Assembly (NCBI GenBank): GCA_947072905.1
Contig: CAMTKF010000001.1
Coordinates: 62,001 to 126,000 of the forward strand
Direction of reading: 5' to 3'
Length of the DNA stretch: 64,000 nt
Origin: an uncultured Bacteroidales bacterium
GTDB lineage: Bacteria; Bacteroidota; Bacteroidia; Bacteroidales; Muribaculaceae
Shown here: one piece after another, positions 38,208 to 47,588 of the stretch
Numbering within the stretch: the first letter of the stretch is position 1
How the letters are laid out: each line of letters starts with the position of its first letter
Made by a program: the position numbers and the translations under genes
Notes under the pieces: generated by a model
What the model saw: the letters and a program-made list of their open reading frames with translations, nothing else
Databases searched by the model: none
Told to the model about the DNA's origin: nothing

Positions 38208-41206
38208 GGTTCAGATTCAGGTTTATTATCAACATCGGGCCGCGGCAGTGCCACAATGCCTACTCCGGCTCTTCCGTTGATTGCAATTGTCAATGGGTGT
38301 TCAAAACGTACTACTCTGATATAACCGTCGTCGTACTCGGCCGGCATCGAATCAAGCAGTGCTGTTTCGTAACGTGCTTCTTTGATTTTTGGATCAATGG
38401 TAAAATACCCCACTCCAAAAGATGTGAGATTATGGAAAAAGTGTGTTCCCTGGCTCGGTTCAACCCTATAATTCTCGAGACCGGCCTCTACAATCAGGCG
38501 CGATGCCGAAATATCGGCCCACTTTACGGGTATGCCAAGCGCCGGATCAGACGAGCCCCAACGCCCCGGGCCTATAAGGATATAATTCTCGCCTCGGGCA
38601 AGAAATTGTCTATTCAATTTTTCAATTTCTGGCACAAGTTCCCGGTTGAGTGCCGAGTCAAATACGTCGGGTTTAACGTAAACTATCGTAGATATACCTT
38701 CCACACTGCCGTTGCCGATTGCTGTAGTACTCCTTAGTATGATCTCCTCGGAGGGTATGGCATCGAGCATTGCATCTGTTATCAGCTCCTTACGGTCGAT
38801 AATCGGGCGTATCTGCAGCCAATAAATGTGACCTTTATCGTCAGAGCCGGCTGCATCAGGCTTGATATTGCCGGCAAATTCTATCTCAATGGGACGCTGC
38901 ATGGCAGCCTGACCGTTGTGTAGCATAAAATCTATGGCTGACGCCAAAGGGAATACCTTGTCGCGCAGCACATTGGCAAATGTAACTACCCTTCGGCCGG
39001 AACCTTGCTCATAATCTTTAAGATAGCCGTCGCGCGCATCGTAGGTTGAGACAAGGTAACGCAAGTCGCCCGTATTGGCGAAGTCCTGCACCGATCGGCT
39101 TACTATGTTATATGAATCGTCTATTGTGACGTCGATATCCTTATCTATTGTCGCAGGCAGCGCACACAGTTTGGTCTGGGTCTGTTTAAGAGCCAGATCA
39201 AGAGTGGATGTCTGCAATACATGATCGGGATGACGTGGCGAGAAACGCAGGCCCACACCACCGTCCACTATATACTTACCAAGACCTATCGCTATCTCTG
39301 CCACTCCGTCCTCCGGCGTCTCATCGCCCAAGGGGTAATAGTTAAGCGAGCGCCCTACTCCCGAGAACGACGGGAAATACAGGCCTCCGCGGTCCTCACC
39401 GATTACTTCCTGAATTATGACGGCCATCTTTTCCTGATCAATAATATTGGATGTGGCAGTCATATATGCTTTGCTTGCCTTGTAGAACACCGAGGCATAT
39501 ACACCTTTTACCGACTCGGTGAGCATACGCAGACGCTCCTCGCGGTCGGCTGTATAAGGCACCATATAGGTGGCATATATACCGGCAAACGGCTGGTAAT
39601 GAGAGTCTTCAAGCAGACTTGACGATCTTATGGCCAGGGGGCGGTCTATCACATCAAACAAAGCCATGATATCCTCTCTGACTCTTTCGGGCAGACGGGC
39701 TGCAAGAAACCGTTCGAGTATCTCCTCATCGCGGGCATCACTCAGAGCTATAGGATACAGCTCGTTGGCAGCCATGAATTCATCAAATATGTCTGTACAC
39801 AGCACCACAGTGCGCGGAATGGAAATAGAGGCGCCCTGAAAGTTGTCGCATACCGGATTTATCTTGATAATTGAGTCAATGAATGCAAGGCCACGGCCTT
39901 TACCGCCGAGCGAACCTTGCCCGATGCGGGCAAAGTTTGAATATCGGTCGAATCTGTCGCGCTGATACACCGCCACAACGCCGCGGTTCTTCATCTTGCG
40001 ATATTTCACAATAAGATCGAAGAACAATTGCTTTACCTCGGCGGCATCTTCAATGTTGCGGAAACGGTGACGGCGTATGACATCGGCTACAGCGAATATC
40101 GCTCTTGAATACAACCACCGCGACACATCATTGTGAATGCAGTGATACAACAGAGCCTCGTCAGGAATGTCAAAAATACGTTTTTGCAAATCCTTAAGCT
40201 CGTGAATGCGCATTATCTCCAGTCCGGTATGCGGGTCTTTGATTACGAAATCTCCGAAACCGAAATTTGACATTATGGCTTTGCCAAGATCTACGGGCAG
40301 CTTTTTGGAATTCTTATCAAGGAACACCCCGCCAATGCGTTCGACATCGGCCGCATTCTCAACCTCGCTCGATTCTATAATCAAAGGTAAAGTAGGATCT
40401 TTTTCGCGAAGATATTCGGCAAGACGTATTCCGGCTTTGGGGTCTTTTACACCGCCACGCGCAAACGATACGTCTGAAATAACGCCCAGCATATTCTCGC
40501 CGAATTTCTCATACATCGCCACGGCTTCCTCGTAGTCGCGGGCGAGCATCACCTTGGGTCGGCCACGCATTCTGAGCATGCGCTCGTGGTCGTTGAGTGC
40601 CTCAGTAGAAAATTCGCGGCTCTGCGTGAGCAGGAATTTGTAGATGTGCGGTAGTACGGAAGAATAGAATCTTACAGAATCCTCCACCACCATAATCATC
40701 TGTACTCCTACCTGAGTGATGTCCTCGGCGTTCATCTTATCCTCAAGAAGCTTTATTATGGCAAGCAGCAGATCCATATTGCCCAACCATGAGAACACAT
40801 AGTCTATATTGGATAAATCTGAATTGGCAAGCCTGCGCGAAACCTCTTTGGAGAACGGAGTCAGCACCACCAGCGGTGTCTCGGGCGACAGAGCTTTCAG
40901 AGTCTTGCAACCTTCAAAGCATTCGGCCAGCTCAACTCCGGGCATGATTATGGCCAAATCATAGTGATGAGATCTCATAGCCTCAACGGCGGCATTCATG
41001 TGCGATACTCTGGTGACACGCGGCGGCGAACTGAGATTGAGCGACACATATTCCATATACAGCTGCTCATCAACACGACCGTCCTCCTCGAGCATGAACG
41101 CATCATAGCGCGATGCAACGAGCAACACATTAAATATGCGACGCTGCATCAACTTGTCAAAGGCTGTATCTTTCAAATACAATCTGCTGAGTGATTGATC
41201 ATCCAT
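38204..41206 (-). CDS. Double receiver-like protein fused to PEP-synthase ATP-binding domain
   Basis: The 1000 residues begin with two receiver-like domains. The first (about 22-157) lacks a plain acceptor Asp (HYDLAIIMPG). The second (about 165-310) keeps the acidic VVEDS (E175/D176), D245 in ISDVSF and K298 (LDKNS), so it could be phosphorylated. From about 415 the PPDK/PEP-synthase N-terminal ATP-grasp domain starts (GQGSLGGKGRGLAF), with LAIRSSSLLEDS, WLQIRPI and a C-terminal GPGRWGSSDP region. No swivelling His domain (TGGxxSH-type) and no PEP-binding barrel follow, so it cannot be a complete PEP synthase. First gene of the eight-gene minus-strand operon. Confidence 0.75.
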   Translation of the reverse strand: MDDQSLSRLYLKDTAFDKLMQRRIFNVLLVASRYDAFMLEEDGRVDEQLYMEYVSLNLSSPPRVTRVSHMNAAVEAMRSHHYDLAIIMPGVELAECFEGCKTLKALSPETPLVVLTPFSKEVSRRLANSDLSNIDYVFSWLGNMDLLLAIIKLLEDKMNAEDITQVGVQMIMVVEDSVRFYSSVLPHIYKFLLTQSREFSTEALNDHERMLRMRGRPKVMLARDYEEAVAMYEKFGENMLGVISDVSFARGGVKDPKAGIRLAEYLREKDPTLPLIIESSEVENAADVERIGGVFLDKNSKKLPVDLGKAIMSNFGFGDFVIKDPHTGLEIMRIHELKDLQKRIFDIPDEALLYHCIHNDVSRWLYSRAIFAVADVIRRHRFRNIEDAAEVKQLFFDLIVKYRKMKNRGVVAVYQRDRFDRYSNFARIGQGSLGGKGRGLAFIDSIIKINPVCDNFQGASISIPRTVVLCTDIFDEFMAANELYPIALSDARDEEILERFLAARLPERVREDIMALFDVIDRPLAIRSSSLLEDSHYQPFAGIYATYMVPYTADREERLRMLTESVKGVYASVFYKASKAYMTATSNIIDQEKMAVIIQEVIGEDRGGLYFPSFSGVGRSLNYYPLGDETPEDGVAEIAIGLGKYIVDGGVGLRFSPRHPDHVLQTSTLDLALKQTQTKLCALPATIDKDIDVTIDDSYNIVSRSVQDFANTGDLRYLVSTYDARDGYLKDYEQGSGRRVVTFANVLRDKVFPLASAIDFMLHNGQAAMQRPIEIEFAGNIKPDAAGSDDKGHIYWLQIRPIIDRKELITDAMLDAIPSEEIILRSTTAIGNGSVEGISTIVYVKPDVFDSALNRELVPEIEKLNRQFLARGENYILIGPGRWGSSDPALGIPVKWADISASRLIVEAGLENYRVEPSQGTHFFHNLTSFGVGYFTIDPKIKEARYETALLDSMPAEYDDGYIRVVRFEHPLTIAINGRAGVGIVALPRPDVDNKPESEP

Positions 41207-41229
41207 GCTCCATAGGATTATTGTTTTTG

Positions 41230-41237
41230 CAAAGTTA
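41230..41237 (-). promoter_or_regulatory. Putative -7 box (TAACTTTG) of the 38204-41206 operon
   Basis: TAACTTTG on the minus strand, 23 bases upstream of the ATG at 41206. A TTG lies 16 bases further upstream, closer than usual. Confidence 0.55.
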
Positions 41238-41303
41238 AAAAATTTTGTTTAAACAACGGCCGAATTTTATGGAAAAGTTGCAGCCGATATGAGGAATTTT
41301 TTT

Positions 41304-41311
41304 TAACTTTG
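41304..41311 (+). promoter_or_regulatory. Putative -7 box (TAACTTTG) of the pyrB operon
   Basis: TAACTTTG 73 bases upstream of the pyrB ATG. It is divergent from the box at 41230-41237, about 70 bases apart. The 73-base leader shows no obvious attenuator. Confidence 0.55.
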
Positions 41312-41384
41312 TGCAGTATTATACAGAGCAGAACTCACGATTCAATTTTTATCGCGGGAGATGCCCAAAATATTCTGATGTACT

Positions 41385-42299
41385 ATGAACCCAAACAGTC
41401 TTGTATCCATTGCCGACATAACGAAGGATGAGATTTTAAGCTTGCTCGAACGTGCACGCTACTTCGAGGAACACCCCAACAGCAAAATCCTTGACGGACG
41501 TGTCGTGGCAACCCTTTTCTTCGAGCCGTCCACCCGCACCCGTCTCAGTTTTGAAACTGCTGTAAACCGTCTCGGCGGTCGAATTATCGGTTTCTCAGAC
41601 CCGGGCACCTCATCATCGGCCAAAGGCGAAACCCTGAAGGATACCATAAAGATGGTTGCCAACTATGTTGACCTCATTATCATGCGTCATCATCTCGAGG
41701 GTGCGGCACGTTATGCCACCGAAGTAACCGAAGTTCCCGTAATCAACGCAGGCGACGGCGCCAACCAGCACCCGTCGCAGACCATGCTTGACCTCTATTC
41801 AATATACAAGACACAAGGACGCCTCACCGACCTGACAATAACCATGGTGGGCGACCTTAAATATGGCCGCACAGTACATTCGCTGCTTATGGCTATGAAA
41901 TACTTCAAGCCAAAGTTCAACTTTGTGGCTTCCAAAGAACTGGCCATGCCTCAGGAATACAAGGATTTCTGCGATGCCGAAGGAATCGAATACACGGAAA
42001 CCACCGACTTCTCACCCGAGGTAATCAACTCCTCCGACATTATATACATGACCCGTGTGCAGCGCGAACGATTCACCGACCCTATGGAATATGAACGTGT
42101 GAAAGACCTCTACACACTGCATAATGCCATGCTCGACGACTCAAAACCAAATCTGCGCATATTGCATCCGCTGCCCCGTGTCAACGAAATCGACATTGAT
42201 GTTGACGACAACCCCAAAGCTTACTACTTCGAACAAGCCCGTAACGGACTTTTTGCCCGCCAGGCTATAATAACACGTGCTCTCGGAATTGATATCTGA
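41385..42299 (+). CDS. pyrB: Aspartate carbamoyltransferase, catalytic subunit
   Basis: Condenses carbamoyl phosphate and aspartate in the first committed pyrimidine step. 304 residues with the carbamoyl-phosphate loop STRTR at 49-53, [22 protein letters not shown] and MTRVQRERF; the C-terminal [11 protein letters not shown] is the aspartate-binding region. It is followed after 5 bases by pyrI, as in E. coli class B enzymes. Starts the six-gene unit that runs to recG. Confidence 0.97.
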   Translation: MNPNSLVSIADITKDEILSLLERARYFEEHPNSKILDGRVVATLFFEPSTRTRLSFETAVNRLGGRIIGFSDPGTSSSAKGETLKDTIKMVANYVDLIIMRHHLEGAARYATEVTEVPVINAGDGANQHPSQTMLDLYSIYKTQGRLTDLTITMVGDLKYGRTVHSLLMAMKYFKPKFNFVASKELAMPQEYKDFCDAEGIEYTETTDFSPEVINSSDIIYMTRVQRERFTDPMEYERVKDLYTLHNAMLDDSKPNLRILHPLPRVNEIDIDVDDNPKAYYFEQARNGLFARQAIITRALGIDI

Positions 42300-42304
42300 A
42301 TCTT

Positions 42305-42766
42305 ATGGAAACTAAAAAAGAACTCGCCGTTGCCGCTCTGCGCCACGGCACCGTAATCGACCATATTCCATCATCAGCATTGTTTAAGGCTGTAAAAATC
42401 CTGGGCCTCGAAAACTGCGACAATGCCGTAACAATCGGTTGCAATCTCGCGAGCAAGAAACTCGGCACAAAGGGCATAATCAAGGTTGCTGACAAGATTT
42501 TTGACAGCGCCACTCTCAACCGCATAGCCCTTATAGCTCCCACAGCAGTAGTCAATATTATAAACGACTACGATGTTGTGGAGAAGCATCCCGTAGCTTT
42601 GCCCGATACCATAGTAGGCATAGTGCGTTGCGCCAATCCAAAGTGTATCACCAACAACGAGCCCATGTCAACCAAGTTTGATGTGATCGAACGTGAGCCC
42701 GAGACCATAATACGATGCCGCTATTGCAACCATGCGGTTAAAGGCTCTGATGCAAAAATCCTCTGA
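42305..42766 (+). CDS. pyrI: Aspartate carbamoyltransferase, regulatory subunit
   Basis: Regulatory chain that binds CTP/ATP and attaches through a zinc domain to PyrB. The 153 residues show an N-terminal allosteric domain (GTVIDHIPS, LENCDNAVTIGCNLASKKLG) and a C-terminal zinc-binding part with Cys at CANPKC and CRYCNH. Encoded directly after pyrB, so the holoenzyme is expected to be feedback-regulated by nucleotides. Confidence 0.96.
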   Translation: METKKELAVAALRHGTVIDHIPSSALFKAVKILGLENCDNAVTIGCNLASKKLGTKGIIKVADKIFDSATLNRIALIAPTAVVNIINDYDVVEKHPVALPDTIVGIVRCANPKCITNNEPMSTKFDVIEREPETIIRCRYCNHAVKGSDAKIL

Positions 42767-42788
42767 TATACACTCTAACAAGCTCTGA

Positions 42789-43352
42789 ATGAAGCTAAGC
42801 TGGAAACCCGGAACGATGCTTAACCCGCTCCCGGCGGTATTGGTTTCTTGTGGCGACAGTCACAGGTCCAACCTCATCACCATAGCCTGGACCGGTACAA
42901 TATGCACCAATCCTCCTATGCTCTATATATCGGTGAGACCAGAACGGTTTTCATATAATCTTATCAAAGAGAATATGGAATTCACGGTCAATCTCACCAC
43001 TGCCGATATGGCACGCGCTACAGACTACTGCGGAGTGCGTTCAGGCCGCGACCACGACAAATGGAAAGAATGCGGACTTACGCCCGAAACCGGTCAAGCC
43101 GTAAGTTGCCCTTCTATAAAAGAGTCGCCGCTGTGTATAGAGTGCCATGTAAAGCAGATAGTACACCTCGGCTCCCACGACATGTTTATAGCCGAGGTTG
43201 CCAATGTGCTTGCCGACGAGCAATACATCGACCCTGCCACCGGTGCCTTCGATCTGGCAAAAGCCAATTTGCTGAGCTACTCACACGGAAAATATTTCGA
43301 CACCGGGAGCTATCTCGGACATTTCGGATTTTCAGTTAAAAAGAAAAAATAA
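42789..43352 (+). CDS. Flavin reductase family protein
   Basis: The 187 residues are of the FMN-binding split-barrel type (flavin reductase-like): MLNPLPAVLVSCGDSHRSNLITIAWTGTICTNPPMLYISV, then VRSGRDHDKWKECGLTP, and a C-terminal HGKYFDTGSYLGHFGFSVKKKK. Members reduce or bind FMN, but the partner is not evident. It lies between pyrI (22 bases) and glyA (33 bases). Confidence 0.85.
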   Translation: MKLSWKPGTMLNPLPAVLVSCGDSHRSNLITIAWTGTICTNPPMLYISVRPERFSYNLIKENMEFTVNLTTADMARATDYCGVRSGRDHDKWKECGLTPETGQAVSCPSIKESPLCIECHVKQIVHLGSHDMFIAEVANVLADEQYIDPATGAFDLAKANLLSYSHGKYFDTGSYLGHFGFSVKKKK

Positions 43353-43385
43353 CCTTGCCTCAAAGGTCCTTAAAAATACGATTCA

Positions 43386-44666
43386 ATGGAAAAAGATTCG
43401 CAAATTTTCAATCTCATCGAGCTGGAACACCAGCGCCAGAAAAAAGGTATCGAACTTATCGCGTCAGAAAACTTCGTCAGCGACGATGTGATGCGTGCAA
43501 TGGGCTCATGCCTCACCAACAAGTATGCTGAAGGCTATCCCGGCCACCGCTATTATGGCGGCTGCGGTGTGGTAGATCAGGTGGAAGACCTCGCCCGCGA
43601 CCGCGTAAAAGCCCTTTTCGGTGCTGAATATGCTAATGTTCAGCCCCACTCGGGAGCTCAGGCCAACATGGCTGTCTTCATGGCTTGCATGAAACCCGGC
43701 GATACCTTTATGGGACTCAATCTGGCTCACGGAGGACACCTCTCACACGGTAGCCCTGTCAACTTCTCGGGCCTTGTATTCAATGCCGTTGAATACAATG
43801 TAGATCGCTCTACCGGTCTTGTTGACTATGACCAGATGGAAGAAACCGCACATCGTGTGAAGCCCAAACTCATCGTAGGCGGCGCAAGTGCTTATTCGCG
43901 CGAATGGGATTATGCCCGCATGCGCAAGATTGCCGATGAAGTAGGCGCTATCCTCATGATTGATATGGCTCACCCTGCCGGACTTATCGCTGCCGGACTC
44001 CTTGAGAATCCCCTGCCCTACGCCCACATCGTGACTTCTACCACCCACAAGACCCTCCGTGGTCCCCGCGGTGGTATTATCCTGATGGGCAAAGACTTCG
44101 AGAATCCTTGGGGCAAGACAACACCCAAAGGCGTGGTGCGCATGATGAGCTCGTTGCTCGACTCAGCTGTATTCCCCGGTGTTCAGGGCGGCCCGCTCGA
44201 ACACGTAATTGCCGGTAAGGCAGTAGCATTCGGCGAAGCTCTCAGCCCCGAATTCAAAGTCTATCAGACACAGGTGCGCGAGAATGCTCGCGTAATGTCA
44301 AAAGCCCTTACCGACCTTGGCTATGATGTGGTTAGCGGCGGTACCGACAACCACTGTGTACTCGTAGACCTGCGTTCCAAGTTCCCCGAACTCACCGGTA
44401 AGGTTGCAGAGAAGGTACTGGTTGACGCCGATATCACAGCCAACAAGAACATGGTTCCGTTTGACTCACGTTCGCCGTTCCAGACCTCAGGTATCCGTCT
44501 TGGCACACCCGCAATCACCACACGCGGCGCCAAGGAACCCATGATGGGCCAAATCGTAGAGCTGATTGATACCGTTCTGTCAAACCATGAGGATGAAAAG
44601 ATTATCACCTCTGTGCGCGAGAAGGTAAACAGCATCATGATGGAATATCCCATGTTTGCCTGGTAA
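43386..44666 (+). CDS. glyA: Serine hydroxymethyltransferase
   Basis: PLP enzyme interconverting serine and glycine with tetrahydrofolate. The 426 residues show [35 protein letters not shown], and the PLP Lys222 in [14 protein letters not shown]. It starts 33 bases after the flavin reductase and ends 6 bases before ispD. Confidence 0.97.
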   Translation: MEKDSQIFNLIELEHQRQKKGIELIASENFVSDDVMRAMGSCLTNKYAEGYPGHRYYGGCGVVDQVEDLARDRVKALFGAEYANVQPHSGAQANMAVFMACMKPGDTFMGLNLAHGGHLSHGSPVNFSGLVFNAVEYNVDRSTGLVDYDQMEETAHRVKPKLIVGGASAYSREWDYARMRKIADEVGAILMIDMAHPAGLIAAGLLENPLPYAHIVTSTTHKTLRGPRGGIILMGKDFENPWGKTTPKGVVRMMSSLLDSAVFPGVQGGPLEHVIAGKAVAFGEALSPEFKVYQTQVRENARVMSKALTDLGYDVVSGGTDNHCVLVDLRSKFPELTGKVAEKVLVDADITANKNMVPFDSRSPFQTSGIRLGTPAITTRGAKEPMMGQIVELIDTVLSNHEDEKIITSVREKVNSIMMEYPMFAW

Positions 44667-44672
44667 AACCTG

Positions 44673-45371
44673 ATGTCAAAAAAGATTCACATCATAATTG
44701 TAGCTGCCGGCAGCGGTTCCCGATTCGGGGGATCGCTGCCCAAGCAGTTTTGCGATCTCGCCGGCAAGCCGGTGCTGATGCGTACCATCGAGGCCTGCCG
44801 CGGAGTGCTGCCCGGTGCGACTGTCACAGTAGTTGTATCTGAGGAAATGCTTGACTACTGGCACATGCTCTGCGATGCACTGCAGTTTGACTCGCCCGAC
44901 ATAGCAATCGGAGGCAGCTCACGGTTTGAGTCGGTGCACAACGGCTTGGCAAAGGTAGAGCCCGACACCGATATAATCATGGTACACGACGGAGCACGCC
45001 CCTTGCCTACCCGCGACATATTCCATTCTCTTGTCGAAGCTCTTGACAACAAGAAATGCAATGGCGCCATCCCGGCGATAAATGTGACCGACTCGCTTCG
45101 TCGTCTGGCACCTGACAACGATATGAGCGAGGCTGTTGACCGCTCGGTATACCGTGCGGTACAGACCCCACAGGCCTTCCCGGCCAAACTGTTGACTGAA
45201 GCATACGAAAAAGCAGCCAAAAGCGGTAACGAATTCACTGACGATGCCTCGGTGATGGAATTTGCCGGATTTAATAAATTGAAACTTGTACCCGGTAATA
45301 TCCGCAATATAAAGATCACCAATCCGGGCGATCTTGCTTTGGCTTCGTACTATATCAACCGGCTCTCATGA
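44673..45371 (+). CDS. ispD: 2-C-methyl-D-erythritol 4-phosphate cytidylyltransferase
   Basis: Third step of the MEP isoprenoid pathway, coupling MEP to CTP. The 232 residues show the CTP-binding AAGSGSRFGGSLPKQF near the N-terminus, VHDGARPL, DSLRR, TPQAF and FTDDASVMEF. The stop overlaps the recG ATG by 4 bases. Confidence 0.96.
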   Translation: MSKKIHIIIVAAGSGSRFGGSLPKQFCDLAGKPVLMRTIEACRGVLPGATVTVVVSEEMLDYWHMLCDALQFDSPDIAIGGSSRFESVHNGLAKVEPDTDIIMVHDGARPLPTRDIFHSLVEALDNKKCNGAIPAINVTDSLRRLAPDNDMSEAVDRSVYRAVQTPQAFPAKLLTEAYEKAAKSGNEFTDDASVMEFAGFNKLKLVPGNIRNIKITNPGDLALASYYINRLS

Positions 45372-47458
45372 ACTCACTGAGGCGGCTCGACATAAAATAC
45401 GTTAAAGGCATCGGCCCCAAACGTGCCGAACTGCTGTCGAAGGAGTTGAATATACGCACCGCCTACGACCTGCTGCACCATTTTCCAAGCTCATACGTTG
45501 ACCGTACTTCGATATACACTATACGTGAGTTTGAGGGAGATATGCCCTCGGTGCAGGTCAAGGGGCGATTCATAAACTTCAACGTATTGGGCGAAGGCGC
45601 AAAGACTCGCCTTGTGGGCATATTCACTGATGGCAGTGCTACCATGGAAGTGGTTTGGTTTCAGGGAATAAAACGCATACGCGAGTCATTGCACACATCT
45701 ACAGAATACATCCTGTTCGGAAAGCCGACCACTTTCAACGAGCGGTGGCAAATGTCGCATCCCGAAGTAGATACCCTCGAAAAAGCCGCTACCCAGATAG
45801 GGCTTCGAGGGGTGTACCCGCTCACAGAGAAACTGCGCGACCGCAATATAGGTTCGCGCCAACTGCATGACTGGATTTGCGAGTTGCTGAATTCGCGTCC
45901 GCCATTTGCAGAATCACTACCCGCATCTGTTATCGAGGAGTGCAAACTGATGAGTCTTGACAGAGCCATCAGGGAAATTCATAAGCCGTCGGCCCCGGCA
46001 TCGCTGGCCAAAGCAAGGGAACGCATGAAGTTTGAAGAACTTTTCTACATTCAGACCGACATGCTGATGCGTTCGCGCGACCGTAAGTCAGTGACCGAAG
46101 GATTCCGCTTCACATCCATAGGCAGATACTTCAATAACTTCTACTCCACGTGCCTGCCCTTTCCGCTGACCGGGGCACAGAAACGCGTGATCAAAGAAAT
46201 AAGGATAGACACCAACACCGGGCGCCAGATGAACCGCCTTGTGCAAGGCGATGTAGGCTCGGGCAAGACCCTCGTAGCCCTTATGTCTATGCTCATAGCC
46301 TTGGACAACGGTTTTCAGGCGTGCCTTATGGCGCCGACCGAAATACTTGCAGGTCAGCACTATGAGACCATCCGTAGCCTTGCAGCCCCAATAGGTGTGA
46401 ATGTAAGGCTTCTCACCGGCTCAACCCGCAGCCGCGAGCGGCAGGAGATACACGAAGCCCTGGCATCAGGGGAACTTCATATTCTCATAGGAACGCATGC
46501 CGTTCTTGAAGATCCGGTAAAATTCCGTAATCTTGGAATGGCCGTTATTGATGAACAACATCGCTTCGGCGTTGCCCAAAGAGCCCGTCTGTGGGCCAAA
46601 AACACATGTCCGCCACACATACTGGTTATGACCGCCACCCCCATTCCGCGAACTCTTGCCATGACCGTATACGGCGACCTCGACGTATCTATAATTGATG
46701 AGCTTCCGCCGGGACGAAAGCCTGTGACCACACTGCTGCGCTACGACTCCAAACGCGAGGAAGTATACCGCGCAATAGGACGGCAACTTGCCGAAGGCCG
46801 TCAGGTCTACTTTGTATATCCTCTTATTGACGAAAACGAAAAGCTCGACCTGCGCTCGCTCACCGAGGGATATGACCTTATATGCGAGACATTCTCCAAT
46901 TACAGGGTGGCATTTGTTCACGGAAGACTAAAACCTGCTGAAAAAGACTATCAGATGGAGCTGTTTGCATCAGGCAAGGCACAGATTCTTGTAGCCACCA
47001 CCGTGATAGAAGTAGGCGTGAACGTACCCAATGCTACAATAATGCTGATTGAGAATGCCGAGCGATTCGGACTTAGTCAGTTGCACCAACTGCGCGGACG
47101 TGTAGGGCGTGGCGCTAATCAGAGCTACTGCATACTTATGTCAAAACTGAAGATTGCCAAAGAGACGCGTGAGCGCCTTGAACTGATGACACAGACCTCC
47201 GACGGATTCGTGATAGCCGAAGCCGATATGCGCATGCGCGGTCCGGGCGACATTGAAGGCACTATGCAGAGCGGCATACCCTTTGAGCTGCATATTGCCA
47301 ATCTGGCCACCGATGGAGAGATAATCTCACAGGCCCGACACGCCGCCGAACATCTGCTTGACTCAGACCCCACCCTCAGTCTACCTGCCAACCGAACATT
47401 CCTTATCTCGCTCAAAGAAGCGGTATCGCGTTCGACTGACTGGAGCAGAATCAGCTGA
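45368..47458 (+). CDS. recG: ATP-dependent DNA helicase RecG
   Basis: Remodels stalled forks and branched DNA. The 696 residues have an N-terminal wedge/OB-fold part (to about 250), then helicase lobes with Walker A GDVGSGKT, Walker B/DExH IDEQHRFGV, MTATPIPRTL and RFGLSQLHQLRGRVGRG. The IDEQHRF form of the box is normal for RecG. Last gene of the pyrB unit. Confidence 0.97.
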   Translation: MNSLRRLDIKYVKGIGPKRAELLSKELNIRTAYDLLHHFPSSYVDRTSIYTIREFEGDMPSVQVKGRFINFNVLGEGAKTRLVGIFTDGSATMEVVWFQGIKRIRESLHTSTEYILFGKPTTFNERWQMSHPEVDTLEKAATQIGLRGVYPLTEKLRDRNIGSRQLHDWICELLNSRPPFAESLPASVIEECKLMSLDRAIREIHKPSAPASLAKARERMKFEELFYIQTDMLMRSRDRKSVTEGFRFTSIGRYFNNFYSTCLPFPLTGAQKRVIKEIRIDTNTGRQMNRLVQGDVGSGKTLVALMSMLIALDNGFQACLMAPTEILAGQHYETIRSLAAPIGVNVRLLTGSTRSRERQEIHEALASGELHILIGTHAVLEDPVKFRNLGMAVIDEQHRFGVAQRARLWAKNTCPPHILVMTATPIPRTLAMTVYGDLDVSIIDELPPGRKPVTTLLRYDSKREEVYRAIGRQLAEGRQVYFVYPLIDENEKLDLRSLTEGYDLICETFSNYRVAFVHGRLKPAEKDYQMELFASGKAQILVATTVIEVGVNVPNATIMLIENAERFGLSQLHQLRGRVGRGANQSYCILMSKLKIAKETRERLELMTQTSDGFVIAEADMRMRGPGDIEGTMQSGIPFELHIANLATDGEIISQARHAAEHLLDSDPTLSLPANRTFLISLKEAVSRSTDWSRIS

Positions 47459-47512
47459 AAGTTGCAGTTTTTAAACAGATTCATCACACGGAGCGTAAAT
47501 TATTAAACAAGC

Positions 47513-47545
47513 GTTGACCGTGTTCATTATTTTTTTGTAACTTTG
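47513..47545 (+). promoter_or_regulatory. Promoter of the MFS gene (-33 GTTG / -7 TAACTTTG)
   Basis: GTTG (47513-47516) and TAACTTTG (47538-47545) are 21 bases apart; 43 bases upstream of the ATG. Confidence 0.6.
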
Positions 47546-47588
47546 CAACGAATCATGTCAATTCACAAATCAATCATTATACATAATT

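Noticed and set aside
38204-41206. Functional PEP synthase (ppsA)
   Set aside because: The ATP-grasp part is present but the phosphohistidine and PEP-binding domains are missing.
41312-41384. Attenuator or riboswitch in the pyrB leader
   Set aside because: The 73-base leader has no terminator hairpin or U-rich run that would support one.
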